This document shows positions 18,236-26,193 of a stretch of DNA of 64,000 nucleotides, in pieces. A program made the translations under genes and the position numbers. The DNA is taken from positions 2,211,501 to 2,275,500 of the forward strand of contig NZ_CP121017.1 of NCBI RefSeq assembly GCF_041468085.1. The letters run 5' to 3'. This DNA is from Tistrella mobilis. Its GTDB lineage: Bacteria > Pseudomonadota > Alphaproteobacteria > Tistrellales > Tistrellaceae. Under the pieces are notes generated by a model. That model was given only the letters and a program-made list of their open reading frames with translations. It was not told the DNA's origin and did no database searches. Position 1 is the first letter of the stretch, and every line of letters starts with the position of its first letter.

Positions 18236-19027
18236 GTGACCCAGAACCGACCGCTCGCGGCCTGGTCCGCACCCCTGCAGGCCCATGGCGGCCGGCGTGG
18301 CGACGGGCCGCTCCGCCTGGGGCTCCGGCTCAATCATGCAGCTTTGCTCCGTCAGGCGGGTGACGGCCAACGCCCCGACATGGCGCGATTGGCTGAAGCA
18401 ACCGTCAAGGCCGGCGCCGACAGTGTGGTCCTGAGGGTGGACGACGGCAGCGGCCTGATCACCGCCGACGATGTCCGTCGCATCGCCGAGCGTGCCCGCG
18501 TGCCGCTGACCCTGGAGATGCGGCCCGATCCGGCGCGGGTTGCCTGGGTCACGTCGCTCAACCCGGCTGCGGTGATGCTGCTGCCCGATCCTGAAGTCGA
18601 TGCGGCGCGCATGGCGGCGGTTGCGGGCAGTCTGCACGAAGCCGGCGTGCCGGTGCTGGCACTGGTGGCGCCCGATATCCGGGTGATCGAGCAGGTGCAT
18701 ACCTCGGGGATCCGTGGCATTGAACTCGACACCACCTTCTATGGCGAAGCGGCGGAAGATCTGCGGGCGCCGCGGCTGCAGCAGATCCGCCATGCCGCCA
18801 GCCACGCCCACGGCCTTGGTCTGGGTCTGCAGGCCGGACATGCCCTGGACTATTCGACCCTGGCGCCGATTGCCGGGCTGCCGCATATCCAGGGTATCAC
18901 CTGCGGCCGCTTCCTGATCACGGAAGCGCTGTTCATCGGCATCGAAGAGGCCGTGCGCCATACCCGCCGGCTGATCGACGCCGCCCGCCGGCAGGCACGG
19001 CGTCATGCGATGCGCGGGGCCGACTGA
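18236..19027 (+). CDS. PdxJ-fold protein lacking most PdxJ active-site residues
   Basis: A 263-residue TIM-barrel protein aligned along its length with pyridoxine 5'-phosphate synthase and placed where pdxJ belongs, upstream of acpS. GTG 18236 with AAGGA upstream is preferred to GTG 18182. Retained features: LNHAALLRQ (His34), LEMRPDP (Glu94), [10 protein letters not shown] (His202). Lost features: the catalytic HLREDRRHI segment reads RVDDGSGLI (67-75), so both its His and Arg are gone. The VPE-R-E-TTEGGLDV loop is replaced by [17 protein letters not shown] by ELDTTFYG, and the phosphate-site NIGHAII by TCGRFLI. It may be a repurposed or regulatory paralogue; PdxJ activity is doubtful unless compensated. 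Confidence 0.8.
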   Translation: MTQNRPLAAWSAPLQAHGGRRGDGPLRLGLRLNHAALLRQAGDGQRPDMARLAEATVKAGADSVVLRVDDGSGLITADDVRRIAERARVPLTLEMRPDPARVAWVTSLNPAAVMLLPDPEVDAARMAAVAGSLHEAGVPVLALVAPDIRVIEQVHTSGIRGIELDTTFYGEAAEDLRAPRLQQIRHAASHAHGLGLGLQAGHALDYSTLAPIAGLPHIQGITCGRFLITEALFIGIEEAVRHTRRLIDAARRQARRHAMRGAD

Positions 19028-19031
19028 CCCG

Positions 19032-19463
19032 ATGATGCGGATCATCGGCACGGGGATCGACCTGGTCGACGTCCGGCGGATCGAGAAGACGCTCGACCGC
19101 TTCGGCGACCGTTTCGTGCGCCGCTGCTTCACGGTGACCGAGCGCAGCCTGTCCGACGGGCGGGTGCGTCGGGCCGAAAGCTACGCCAAGCGCTATGCCG
19201 CCAAAGAGGCCGGCGCGAAGGCACTCGGTACCGGGCTCGACCGGGGCGTGGCCTGGCGTGATATCGGGGTCGTGAACCTGCCGGGCGGCAGGCCGACGCT
19301 GCAGCTGACCGGCGGAGCCGAACGCCTTCTGGCGCAACTGGTGCCGCCGGGGTACCTTCCGAAGATCGATTTGACGCTGACCGACGAATATCCATATGCT
19401 CAGGCGCTCGTGATCATCAGCGCCGTGCCGGATATCTCGGCGCAAGACGGGAGTTCAACGTGA
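19032..19463 (+). CDS. acpS: Holo-[acyl-carrier-protein] synthase
   Basis: A 143-residue protein from ATG 19032 (or the adjacent ATG 19035), 4 bp after the pdxJ-like stop. Motifs [21 protein letters not shown] (metal-binding Asp) and [18 protein letters not shown] (Lys-Glu of the second signature) are intact; the late strand [17 protein letters not shown] is family-typical. It transfers 4'-phosphopantetheine from CoA to apo-ACP for fatty acid synthesis. Its stop overlaps the lepB GTG by four bases (GTGA), implying translational coupling. Confidence 0.93.
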   Translation: MMRIIGTGIDLVDVRRIEKTLDRFGDRFVRRCFTVTERSLSDGRVRRAESYAKRYAAKEAGAKALGTGLDRGVAWRDIGVVNLPGGRPTLQLTGGAERLLAQLVPPGYLPKIDLTLTDEYPYAQALVIISAVPDISAQDGSST

Positions 19464-20260
19464 CGCGCGACACGAGCCGGACGGACGGCGACAATCCGCG
19501 GAACCGCAAACCGCGGGCAGCCGAAGACCGCTCGGGCGGCTTCGGCGAGATGGTGAAGACGGTGGTCATCGCCGTCTTCTTCGCCCTGGTGATCCGGTCC
19601 TTCGCCTTCGAACCGTTCAACATCCCGTCGGGGTCGATGAAGCCGACCCTGCTGGTCGGCGACTATCTGTTCGTGTCGAAGTACAGTTACGGCTACAGCC
19701 GCTATTCCTTCCCCGGCAGCCTGCCGCTTTTCGAGGGCCGGATTCTGTCGAGCCCTGTGGAGCGTGGCGACGTGGCGGTCTTCCGTCTGCCGACAGATCC
19801 TTCGGTCGATTACATCAAGCGCATCGTCGGCCTGCCGGGCGACCGGATTCAGGTGATCGACGGTGTCCTGCACATCAATGGCACGGCCGTAGAGCGGCGT
19901 CGGATCGAGGATTTCGTCGAGACCGGCCCCGGCGGGCAGGAAATCCGTATCCCGCGTTACGTGGAAACGATGCCGGATGGTGGCCGGTCCTATGAGACGC
20001 TGGACCAGACGCCCTATGGCGCGCTGGACAACACGCCCGTCTATACCGTCCCCGCAGGCCATTATTTTGCCATGGGCGATAATCGCGACAATTCGCAGGA
20101 CAGCCGGGTGCTCTCTGCCGTGGGTTTCGTCCCCGAGGACAACCTGATCGGCCGCGCCGAAGTGCTGTTCTTCTCGATCGACGACAGCGCCGCCTGGTGG
20201 CAGGTGTGGAAGTGGCCGTCGGCCATCCGCTGGTCGCGTCTGCTGGACGGTGTGGGTTGA
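19460..20260 (+). CDS. lepB: Signal peptidase I
   Basis: A 266-residue protein with GTG start overlapping acpS. One N-terminal membrane segment ([19 protein letters not shown]) is followed by the catalytic [21 protein letters not shown] (Ser59), then [20 protein letters not shown] (Lys120) and the conserved [15 protein letters not shown]. It removes signal peptides from exported proteins at the periplasmic face. The residues before the membrane helix are charged and longer than in E. coli. No second transmembrane helix precedes the catalytic domain. Confidence 0.96.
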   Translation: MTRDTSRTDGDNPRNRKPRAAEDRSGGFGEMVKTVVIAVFFALVIRSFAFEPFNIPSGSMKPTLLVGDYLFVSKYSYGYSRYSFPGSLPLFEGRILSSPVERGDVAVFRLPTDPSVDYIKRIVGLPGDRIQVIDGVLHINGTAVERRRIEDFVETGPGGQEIRIPRYVETMPDGGRSYETLDQTPYGALDNTPVYTVPAGHYFAMGDNRDNSQDSRVLSAVGFVPEDNLIGRAEVLFFSIDDSAAWWQVWKWPSAIRWSRLLDGVG

Positions 20261-20329
20261 GGATGGGCCGGGTGAAGAAGACCACAGGCATGAGGGCGGA
20301 GGCGGTTGAAGCCGGCCGCGGACGACGGC

Positions 20330-21058
20330 ATGGATGAACAACGCCAGGCCAGCACGCTTGCAGACTGCGCGCGTGAGATCGGCCATGACTTCGACGATCC
20401 GTCGCTGCTGGAAGCGGCATTGACCCATCCGAGTGTCGACGGCGGCGGCCGTGATCGGAATGGCCGGGTCCGGCTCAATTACGAACGGCTTGAATTCCTG
20501 GGCGACCGGGTGCTCGGGCTGGCGGTGGCAGACCAGCTGTATCACCGTTTCCCGGGGGAGAGTGAAGGCGCGCTTGCCCGTCGCTTTGCGGCGCTGGTCC
20601 GGCGCGAAACCCTGGCCCGGGTGGCGGAGATGCTGTCGCTTGGCCGCTATCTGCGCCTGTCGCGGGGCGAAGACGACAGCGGCGGCCGCAGGAATCCCGC
20701 CAACCTTGCCGACGCTTGCGAAGCGGTGATCGCGGCACTCTATCTCGACGGCGGATTCGATACCGCCCGTCGCTTCGTCGAACGCTATTGGGCGCCGCTG
20801 ATGGAGGAAGACCTCCGTCCGCCCAAGGACCCGAAGACCGCGCTCCAGGAATGGGCGCAGGCGCGGGGCCTTGAAGCGCCCGTCTACACCGTGATCGGCC
20901 GCGAAGGCCCGGATCACGCCCCGTCCTTCCGCGTCCGCGCCCTGGTGGCGCGGCTCGGCGCCGAGGAGGCCACCGGCGCCTCCAAGCGCATCGCCGAGCA
21001 GGCCGCGGCCCAAAGCCTGCTGAGCCGCGCCGAGGGGCGCGGTGGAGACCAGAAATGA
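20330..21058 (+). CDS. rnc: Ribonuclease III
   Basis: A 242-residue protein from ATG 20330 (MDEQRQASTLADC); TTG 20306 is in frame but its GGAGG site is too close. The catalytic signature LNYERLEFLGDRVLGLAVADQL is present, then ALADACEAVIAALYLDGG with the distal acidic residues, and a C-terminal double-stranded RNA-binding domain beginning DPKTALQEWAQARG. It cleaves double-stranded RNA in rRNA maturation and mRNA turnover. Its stop overlaps the era start (ATGA). Confidence 0.95.
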   Translation: MDEQRQASTLADCAREIGHDFDDPSLLEAALTHPSVDGGGRDRNGRVRLNYERLEFLGDRVLGLAVADQLYHRFPGESEGALARRFAALVRRETLARVAEMLSLGRYLRLSRGEDDSGGRRNPANLADACEAVIAALYLDGGFDTARRFVERYWAPLMEEDLRPPKDPKTALQEWAQARGLEAPVYTVIGREGPDHAPSFRVRALVARLGAEEATGASKRIAEQAAAQSLLSRAEGRGGDQK

Positions 21059-22149
21059 CGATTGAAACCCCCGGCAAGACCCCTGAGACGCCCGGCGACG
21101 ACGAGATCCGCAACGAGGATCTGCGTGACGACGATCTGTATGATGATGAGGCCGACGATCTCGACGACGACCGGGATGACGAGGACGACGGGGACGAGGA
21201 CGACGGCCTCGACATGCTGCCGCCGCCCGAGGCACCGGCCTCGGTGCCGGTCGACGAGCAGAAGACCGGCTTCTTCGCCGTGATCGGTGCGCCCAATGCC
21301 GGCAAGTCGACACTGGTGAACCGTCTTGTCGGCTCCAAGGTCTCGATCGTCAGCCCGAAGGTGCAGACCACCCGCAGCCGGATCGTCGGCATCGCGATGC
21401 ACGGGCCGGCCCAGCTGGTGTTCATCGATACCCCCGGCATCTTCCGGCCCAAGCGCCGGCTGGAAAAGGCCATGGTCCAGGCGGCCTGGAGCGGTGCCGG
21501 CGATGCCGGCGACGGGCTGCTGCTGATGATCGACGCCAAGCGCGGCATCACCGACGATGTGCGCCTGATCGTCGACGGGCTGAAGGCCGAAGGGCGCCGG
21601 GCCTGGGCAGTGCTCAACAAGGTGGACCTGCTCGCGCGCGAAAAGCTTCTGCCGCTGGCGGCGGAAGTGGACGGGCTCGGCATCTTCGACCGGATCTTCA
21701 TGATCTCGGCCGAGAACGGCTCGGGTGTCGACGACCTGGCCGATGCTCTGGCGGCGGTCGCCCGGAAGGGCCCGTGGATGTATCCGGAAGATCAGGCAAG
21801 CGACGTGCCGATGCGCTTCCTGGCAGCCGAGATCGTCCGCGAGAAGCTGTTCCTCAGCCTGCACGAGGAACTGCCCTATGCGCTGACGGTTGAGACCGAA
21901 GCCTGGACGGAGAAGCCGGACGGCAGCGCCCGCATCGATCAGGTGGTTTATGTTCAGCGCGAGAGCCACCGCAAGATCGTACTCGGCGCCGGCGGGCGGA
22001 CGATCAAGCATGTCGGCAGCGCGGCCCGGACGGAACTGCAGCAGATCCTGGAACGCCGGGTACACCTGTTCCTGTTCGTGAAGGTCCGCGAAAGCTGGGC
22101 GGATGATCCCGAGCGCTATCGCGAGATGAATCTGGACTACCCGCGCTGA
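21055..22149 (+). CDS. era: GTPase Era with acidic N-terminal extension
   Basis: A 364-residue protein, about 65 longer than E. coli Era. Residues 1-70 are disordered-looking and strongly acidic (DDDLYDDEADDLDDDRDDED). The GTPase follows: G1 GAPNAGKST (79-87), VQTTRSRIVGI, G3 DTPG, G4 NKVD and G5 SAENG. The C-terminal KH domain includes RESHRKIVLGAGGRTIKHVGSAAR. It assists 16S rRNA processing and 30S assembly. Its 4-bp overlap with rnc matches the conserved rnc-era coupling. The acidic extension is not needed for the canonical fold. Confidence 0.95.
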   Translation: MTIETPGKTPETPGDDEIRNEDLRDDDLYDDEADDLDDDRDDEDDGDEDDGLDMLPPPEAPASVPVDEQKTGFFAVIGAPNAGKSTLVNRLVGSKVSIVSPKVQTTRSRIVGIAMHGPAQLVFIDTPGIFRPKRRLEKAMVQAAWSGAGDAGDGLLLMIDAKRGITDDVRLIVDGLKAEGRRAWAVLNKVDLLAREKLLPLAAEVDGLGIFDRIFMISAENGSGVDDLADALAAVARKGPWMYPEDQASDVPMRFLAAEIVREKLFLSLHEELPYALTVETEAWTEKPDGSARIDQVVYVQRESHRKIVLGAGGRTIKHVGSAARTELQQILERRVHLFLFVKVRESWADDPERYREMNLDYPR

Positions 22150-22215
22150 CCGCACGCGCTCCCGTCAAGGGATTGATGTTACAGCATTCAATAACGGCTT
22201 GATCACCCGCACATA

Positions 22216-22246
22216 CCCGACCACCTCCTGAAAAGGAGGGCGGGTT
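22216..22246 (+). terminator. Probable era terminator
   Basis: CCCGACCACCTCC-TGAAAA-GGAGGGCGGG forms a bulged stem followed by TTTCC, 67 bases after the era stop. Confidence 0.5.
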
Positions 22247-22299
22247 TCCTGCGAGAGGTCCCGGTCCGGTTCGTGGACCCCGCACCGCCGATCCGGCTG

Positions 22300-22338
22300 C
22301 CGGTCCGGCGACGAGCGCCCGTGCGCCCGCCGGACCGG
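22300..22338 (+). repeat. Inverted repeat upstream of the ExbB-like module
   Basis: CCGGTCCGGC (22300-22309) and GCCGGACCGG (22329-22338) are perfect complements around a 19-base loop. Further CCGGTCCGG copies lie at 22261 and near 22351. The DNA between era and the module is full of such dyads and has no clear promoter. Confidence 0.6.
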
Positions 22339-22434
22339 ATGTGCCGGGCCGGTCCCCGATCCCGCCCCCCGTCCCACGCCGATGGCGCGTCTGTAACCGC
22401 GCCCGAGGCGCGCGCGTCCGAGGGGGTGGTTTGC

Positions 22435-23058
22435 ATGCATCATCGCTATCTTCTGATCTATCGTTTCCTGCTGGTGAATATGGTGGCCGCCGCGGGGCTG
22501 GCCATGGCCTGGGTCCATGGCTGGATCGACCGGGTGCTCGTGTCTGATTCGAGCCGGATTTCGGTTCTGATCTTTGCGGTCTTCCTGGTCGGCCTCACGC
22601 TCTGTGCCTGGCGGATCATCCAGATCAGCGAAGGGCTGAACGATCTCAAACGGGCCGAACCCGCAAGAAACGGCCGGGTTGCCGCCTATCTTGCCACATT
22701 GACCCGTGTGCCCGAGGCACGCCGCCCGGTGGTTGCCGAGGGGCTGAAGGCCAAGCTCTACGCCCGGGCGTCGAATGTGCGCTACATCGCCGACAGCCTG
22801 GTTCTGCTGGGCCTGATCGGCACGGTGGTCGGCTTCATCGTGGCGCTGTCAGGCGTTGATCAGGACCGTGTCGCCGATGTCTCGGCGGTCGGTCCGATGG
22901 TCGCCCAGCTGCTGGACGGCATGGCGATCGCGCTCTGGACGACCCTGGTGGGCAGCATCCTGCACATCTGGCTTCGGCTGAATTATCAGATCCTTGCGGG
23001 CGGCACCGTCACCCTGGTCGCGGATCTTGTCGCGCGGGGTGAAGGCGATGTTGTATGA
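22435..23058 (+). CDS. MotA/TolQ/ExbB-like proton-channel family membrane protein
   Basis: A 207-residue protein from ATG 22435, after GAGGGGGTGG. Membrane segments are predicted at about 5-25 and 42-63, then a cytoplasmic stretch of about 50 residues, then LVLLGLIGTVVGFIVALSG and MAIALWTTLVGSILHIW. The last two carry the GTVxGF and ALxTTxxG signatures of MotA/TolQ/ExbB channels, including the threonines that line the ion path in ExbB. It is smaller and less flanked than classical ExbB. It overlaps the next gene by 11 bases. I infer an energised ring complex with the product of 23048-23662; the job it powers is unknown. Confidence 0.8.
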   Translation: MHHRYLLIYRFLLVNMVAAAGLAMAWVHGWIDRVLVSDSSRISVLIFAVFLVGLTLCAWRIIQISEGLNDLKRAEPARNGRVAAYLATLTRVPEARRPVVAEGLKAKLYARASNVRYIADSLVLLGLIGTVVGFIVALSGVDQDRVADVSAVGPMVAQLLDGMAIALWTTLVGSILHIWLRLNYQILAGGTVTLVADLVARGEGDVV

Positions 23059-23662
23059 CGACCCTCTCAAACCCGATGGCGACGACGGTGCAGGAACCGT
23101 CTTTCGCGATGTCATCACCCTCACCCTGCTGGGCTTCGTGGCGGTGGTCATCCTGCTGCTGCCGCATCTCAACCCGCCCCGCAAGCAGGATCAGGCGGAA
23201 GTCACCGCCCCCGGCAATGTGATCGTCGAGGCACTGTGGGCGGCGGATCTCGACACGGATGTCGACCTCTGGGTCAAGGCACCGGGGGATGTACCGGTCG
23301 GCTATTCCAACAAGGGCGGGGTCATCTTCAACCTGCTGCGTGACGACCTCGGCCGCTATGGTGACGCCACCGACAGCAATCACGAAGTCTCCTACAGCCG
23401 GGGCATTCCGCCGGGCGAGTACATCGTGAACGTCCATCTGTTCCGTAACCAGAGCCGGCAGCTGCCGGTGCGGGTGAAGGTGGTCGCCAGCGTGAAGAGC
23501 GATCAGCAGTCGTCGGCCCGGCAGATCCTGGCGACCGAGGTGGCCCTGAACCGCGAGGGTGAGGAGATCACGGCGATGCGCTTCCGGCTCGACGACAAGG
23601 CGAGGCTGGTGCCGGACAGCGTCAACAGCCTCTATCAGCGCCTGCGCAGCCATCGCGGGTGA
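23048..23662 (+). CDS. Single-pass periplasmic protein, ExbD-like anchor with a beta-rich domain
   Basis: A 204-residue protein from ATG 23048, overlapping the ExbB-like stop. A short cytoplasmic N terminus leads to one membrane helix, FRDVITLTLLGFVAVVILLL, whose entry Asp-Val matches the position of the essential Asp in ExbD/TolR helices. The periplasmic part is unlike ExbD: a beta-sandwich-like domain with DTDVDLWVKAPGDVPVGYSNK, NHEVSYSRGIPPGEYIVNVHLFRNQ, resembling YfaP/DUF2135-type folds. I do not know a characterised homologue. Context makes it the stator-like partner of the upstream channel protein. Confidence 0.75.
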   Translation: MLYDDPLKPDGDDGAGTVFRDVITLTLLGFVAVVILLLPHLNPPRKQDQAEVTAPGNVIVEALWAADLDTDVDLWVKAPGDVPVGYSNKGGVIFNLLRDDLGRYGDATDSNHEVSYSRGIPPGEYIVNVHLFRNQSRQLPVRVKVVASVKSDQQSSARQILATEVALNREGEEITAMRFRLDDKARLVPDSVNSLYQRLRSHRG

Positions 23663-23677
23663 GGGAAGGAGAGACGC

Positions 23678-24202
23678 ATGAGCGATGTCGTCTACGTCTT
23701 CGCCGCCACGGCCGGCATCGCCGCCCTGCTTGCGACGCTTGCCATCTGGGCGCCCAGGCGCCTTCCGGTACGGATGGCCGCCATCGGGCTGACCGCCTTG
23801 CTGCTGCCCGCCGCCTATCTGGGCTTCACCACATTGTTGTCGCAACCCAAGCCGATCACGATGGAATGGCTGGACAAGGGGGCCGGCGAGGCCACCGTGC
23901 TGGGATCTGTGATACGGGAAGGCGAGGGGATCTATCTGTGGATCCAGCCCGAGGGCGACGATATTCCCCGCTATTATGTCCTGCCCTGGGATCTGAAACA
24001 GGCCCAGCAGTTGCAGAACGCCATGCGCGATGCCGACAAGAACCAGAACGGCCTGAAGATGCGCGCCCCCTACGAGCCCACCTGGGACCGGCGCGAGCCA
24101 CGATTCTATGCGGCACCACAGCCGGCACCGCCACCCAAGCGTGGCCCGGAAGAGGAGGATGACGGGCCGATGATCTATCGTCATCCCGGCTGGGACGTCT
24201 GA
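23678..24202 (+). CDS. Two-helix membrane protein, third member of the ExbB-like module
   Basis: A 174-residue protein starting 15 bp after the previous gene, with GGAAGGAGAG upstream. Helices at about 4-24 and 33-52 are followed by a soluble domain with EGIYLWIQPEGDDIPRYYVL, a helix (KQAQQLQNAMRDADKNQNG) and a tail FYAAPQPAPPPK ending in charged residues. No known catalytic motif is visible. Its 3' end overlaps the convergent SDR gene by 22 bp. Tight packing with the two preceding genes argues for one complex. Function unknown. Confidence 0.75.
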   Translation: MSDVVYVFAATAGIAALLATLAIWAPRRLPVRMAAIGLTALLLPAAYLGFTTLLSQPKPITMEWLDKGAGEATVLGSVIREGEGIYLWIQPEGDDIPRYYVLPWDLKQAQQLQNAMRDADKNQNGLKMRAPYEPTWDRREPRFYAAPQPAPPPKRGPEEEDDGPMIYRHPGWDV

Positions 24203-25158
24203 GCCGGGGGCAGGCAACCGAGTCCCGTCAGGGTCCGGCGAACCGCCTCGTCAAGCGGCGTGTGCGGTTCGACACCGATCAGCGCCAGCAGCCGGTCATT
24301 CGACATCCGAATCGGCATCTGCCACAGATGGCGCATCTCCCGAAGATTGCGGATCAGCGGCACGAATGGTGCGGCAAGGCCGAGCATCCGCCAGGGCAGG
24401 CGCCGGATCCTGACCGGCCGCCCCGCCGCCCGGGCGATTGCGGTGGTCATGGCGGTGCCGTCCGGATCCCAATGCCCCGCCATATGCAGGGTGGTGAAGG
24501 CCGGCAGCCGGTCGCGGATGGCCACCAGCCGCAGGAAGGTGGCGGCCATGTCGGGCAGATAGGTCCATTGATGACCGATACCCGGCCGGCCGGGATGGAT
24601 CACCCGGCGGACCGGCCGGCCGGGCTGTACCAGGCATTGCGAAAACCAGTTGTTGCCGGGTCTCGGACCGAAGAAGTCGCCGGCGCGCAACACGATGCTG
24701 CGCACCCCGCCATCTGCGGCCCGTTGGAGACGGCGCTCCATCTCGGCGCGGATGGCGCCTTTCGCGGTGTCGGGATGCTGCGGGGACGTCTCGGTCAGAA
24801 TGGGACAGGCATCGCTGCCGTAATTGTAGATGGTCCCGGGCAGCAGAATGGTGGCGCCGGTTGCATGGGCGGCGGCGATGGTGGCGTCGATCATCGGCAG
24901 CACCAGTTGATGCCAATTGCGATAGCCGGGCGGGTTCACTGCGTGCAGGATCAGCCGGCATCCCGCCGCAGCCCTGCGGACATCGTCGGGCGACATGGCG
25001 TCGCCCGGCACCCAGGTGATGCCCGGTATGGCCGGCATGGAGGTTGCGCGCCTGCTGAGGGCGTGCACCTGCCAGCCCTCAGCCACCAGCTGCCGCGCCG
25101 TCTCTCCACCGATGCCGCCGGACGCTCCAAGGACCAGGGCCTTAGCGTTCATGCTCAT
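24181..25158 (-). CDS. NAD(P)-dependent epimerase/dehydratase-family (atypical SDR) protein
   Basis: A 325-residue protein from ATG 25158 (GGCGGAG nine bases upstream) or ATG 25152. The Rossmann motif VLGASGGIGGETARQLVAEGW is clear; later LLPGTIYNYGSD contains the Tyr region, and FFGPRPGNNWF and YLPDMAATFLRL are typical of the NAD-dependent epimerase/dehydratase group. The classical YxxxK is not obvious (Tyr is in IYNYG), so catalysis is uncertain. It is divergent from a LysR regulator, the usual arrangement for a regulated target. Confidence 0.8.
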   Translation of the reverse strand: MSMNAKALVLGASGGIGGETARQLVAEGWQVHALSRRATSMPAIPGITWVPGDAMSPDDVRRAAAGCRLILHAVNPPGYRNWHQLVLPMIDATIAAAHATGATILLPGTIYNYGSDACPILTETSPQHPDTAKGAIRAEMERRLQRAADGGVRSIVLRAGDFFGPRPGNNWFSQCLVQPGRPVRRVIHPGRPGIGHQWTYLPDMAATFLRLVAIRDRLPAFTTLHMAGHWDPDGTAMTTAIARAAGRPVRIRRLPWRMLGLAAPFVPLIRNLREMRHLWQMPIRMSNDRLLALIGVEPHTPLDEAVRRTLTGLGCLPPAQTSQPG

Positions 25159-25219
25159 GTGTTCGCTCCGCCTTGTGGGGTGACGGAGCCAGCATCGCCC
25201 CCTCGGGTCCTCCAGAAAA

Positions 25220-25247
25220 TTGACGAGGTTCCTATGGTCGCTATACT
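25220..25247 (+). promoter_or_regulatory. Sigma-70-type promoter of the LysR gene
   Basis: TTGACG (25220-25225), 16 bases, TATACT (25242-25247). Transcription should start near 25254, directly at the ATG of 25255, so the mRNA would be leaderless or nearly so. Confidence 0.7.
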
Positions 25248-25254
25248 TTCGTGC

Positions 25255-26193
25255 ATGGCCATGGGTGATCCGAGCTGGGATCTGTATCGCACCTTTCTCG
25301 CAGTTCTGCGGGAGGGGTCGCTGTCGGCTGCCGCCCGACATCTGGGGCTGGCCCAGCCCACGGTCGGCCGTCATGTCGATGCCCTGGAACAGGCCGTGGG
25401 CCAGCAGCTCTTCACCCGCTCCCTGCATGGGCTGGTGCCGACCCCTGCGGCGCTGGAACTCGGACCCTATGCCGAAACCCTGCAGGCGACGGCATCGGCG
25501 CTGCTGCGTGCGGCCTCGGCCTCGGCCGCCGAAGTGGCGGGGACGGTGCGGGTCACGGCAAGCGAGGTGATCGGCGTCGAGGTTCTGCCTCCGATCCTGG
25601 CCGCCCTGCAGGACACCCATCCGGGCTTGACGGTCGAGATCGTGCTGTCGAATGCCGTGGAGGATCTGTTGCGCCGGGATGCGGATATTGCGGTGCGCAT
25701 GATTGCCCCGGCACAGGAGGCGCTTGTCGCCAAGCGTGTGGGGGCCGTCGCGCTGGGGCTGCATGCCCGTCGCGATTATCTTGACCGCTACGGCATGCCG
25801 TCCACCCCGGCAGATCTGAGCCGGCACCGGCTGATCGGCTTCGATCGTGAGACGGCAATCGTCCGGCGGTTCATGGCGGGGGCAGAGGAGCATGGCCTCG
25901 GCGGCTTTACGCGGTCGCGCTTCGCGCTCAGAACCGACAGCGACCTGGCGCAGCTGGCGCTGATCCGGGCCGGCGCCGGAATCGGCTTCTGCCAGGTGGC
26001 TGTCGCCCGCCGGAGCCCGGATCTGATTCGCGTGCTGCCCGAGGTGAACGGGTTGGTGCTGGACACCTGGGTTGCGATGCACGAGAACCTGCGCCGGGCG
26101 CCGCGTTGCCGGGTCGTCTTCGACGCCCTGGTGGAAGGGTTGCGCCACCATGTTGCGGCGGGCGGGGATGTCGCCGCAGGAGAGCCCGGATGA
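25255..26193 (+). CDS. LysR-family transcriptional regulator
   Basis: About 312 residues from ATG 25255; ATG 25261 is an alternative, and ATG 25234 lies inside the promoter and is rejected. The N-terminal winged helix reads FLAVLREGSLSAAARHLGLA, QPTVGRHVDALEQAVGQQLF, then the substrate-binding domain GTVRVTASEVIGVEVLPPIL. The RHLGLAQPTVGRHVDALE helix is close to VtlR/AaeR-like regulators. It is divergent from the SDR gene, which it probably controls, and overlaps recO by 4 bp (ATGA). Effector unknown. Confidence 0.88.
   Translation: MAMGDPSWDLYRTFLAVLREGSLSAAARHLGLAQPTVGRHVDALEQAVGQQLFTRSLHGLVPTPAALELGPYAETLQATASALLRAASASAAEVAGTVRVTASEVIGVEVLPPILAALQDTHPGLTVEIVLSNAVEDLLRRDADIAVRMIAPAQEALVAKRVGAVALGLHARRDYLDRYGMPSTPADLSRHRLIGFDRETAIVRRFMAGAEEHGLGGFTRSRFALRTDSDLAQLALIRAGAGIGFCQVAVARRSPDLIRVLPEVNGLVLDTWVAMHENLRRAPRCRVVFDALVEGLRHHVAAGGDVAAGEPG

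Noticed and set aside
19400-21313. 637-codon minus-strand frame across lepB and rnc
   Set aside because: Shadow covering three coupled plus-strand genes.
24262-25254. Long N-terminal extension of the LysR frame
   Set aside because: It runs antisense to the SDR gene and through the LysR promoter; the helix-turn-helix begins after 25255.
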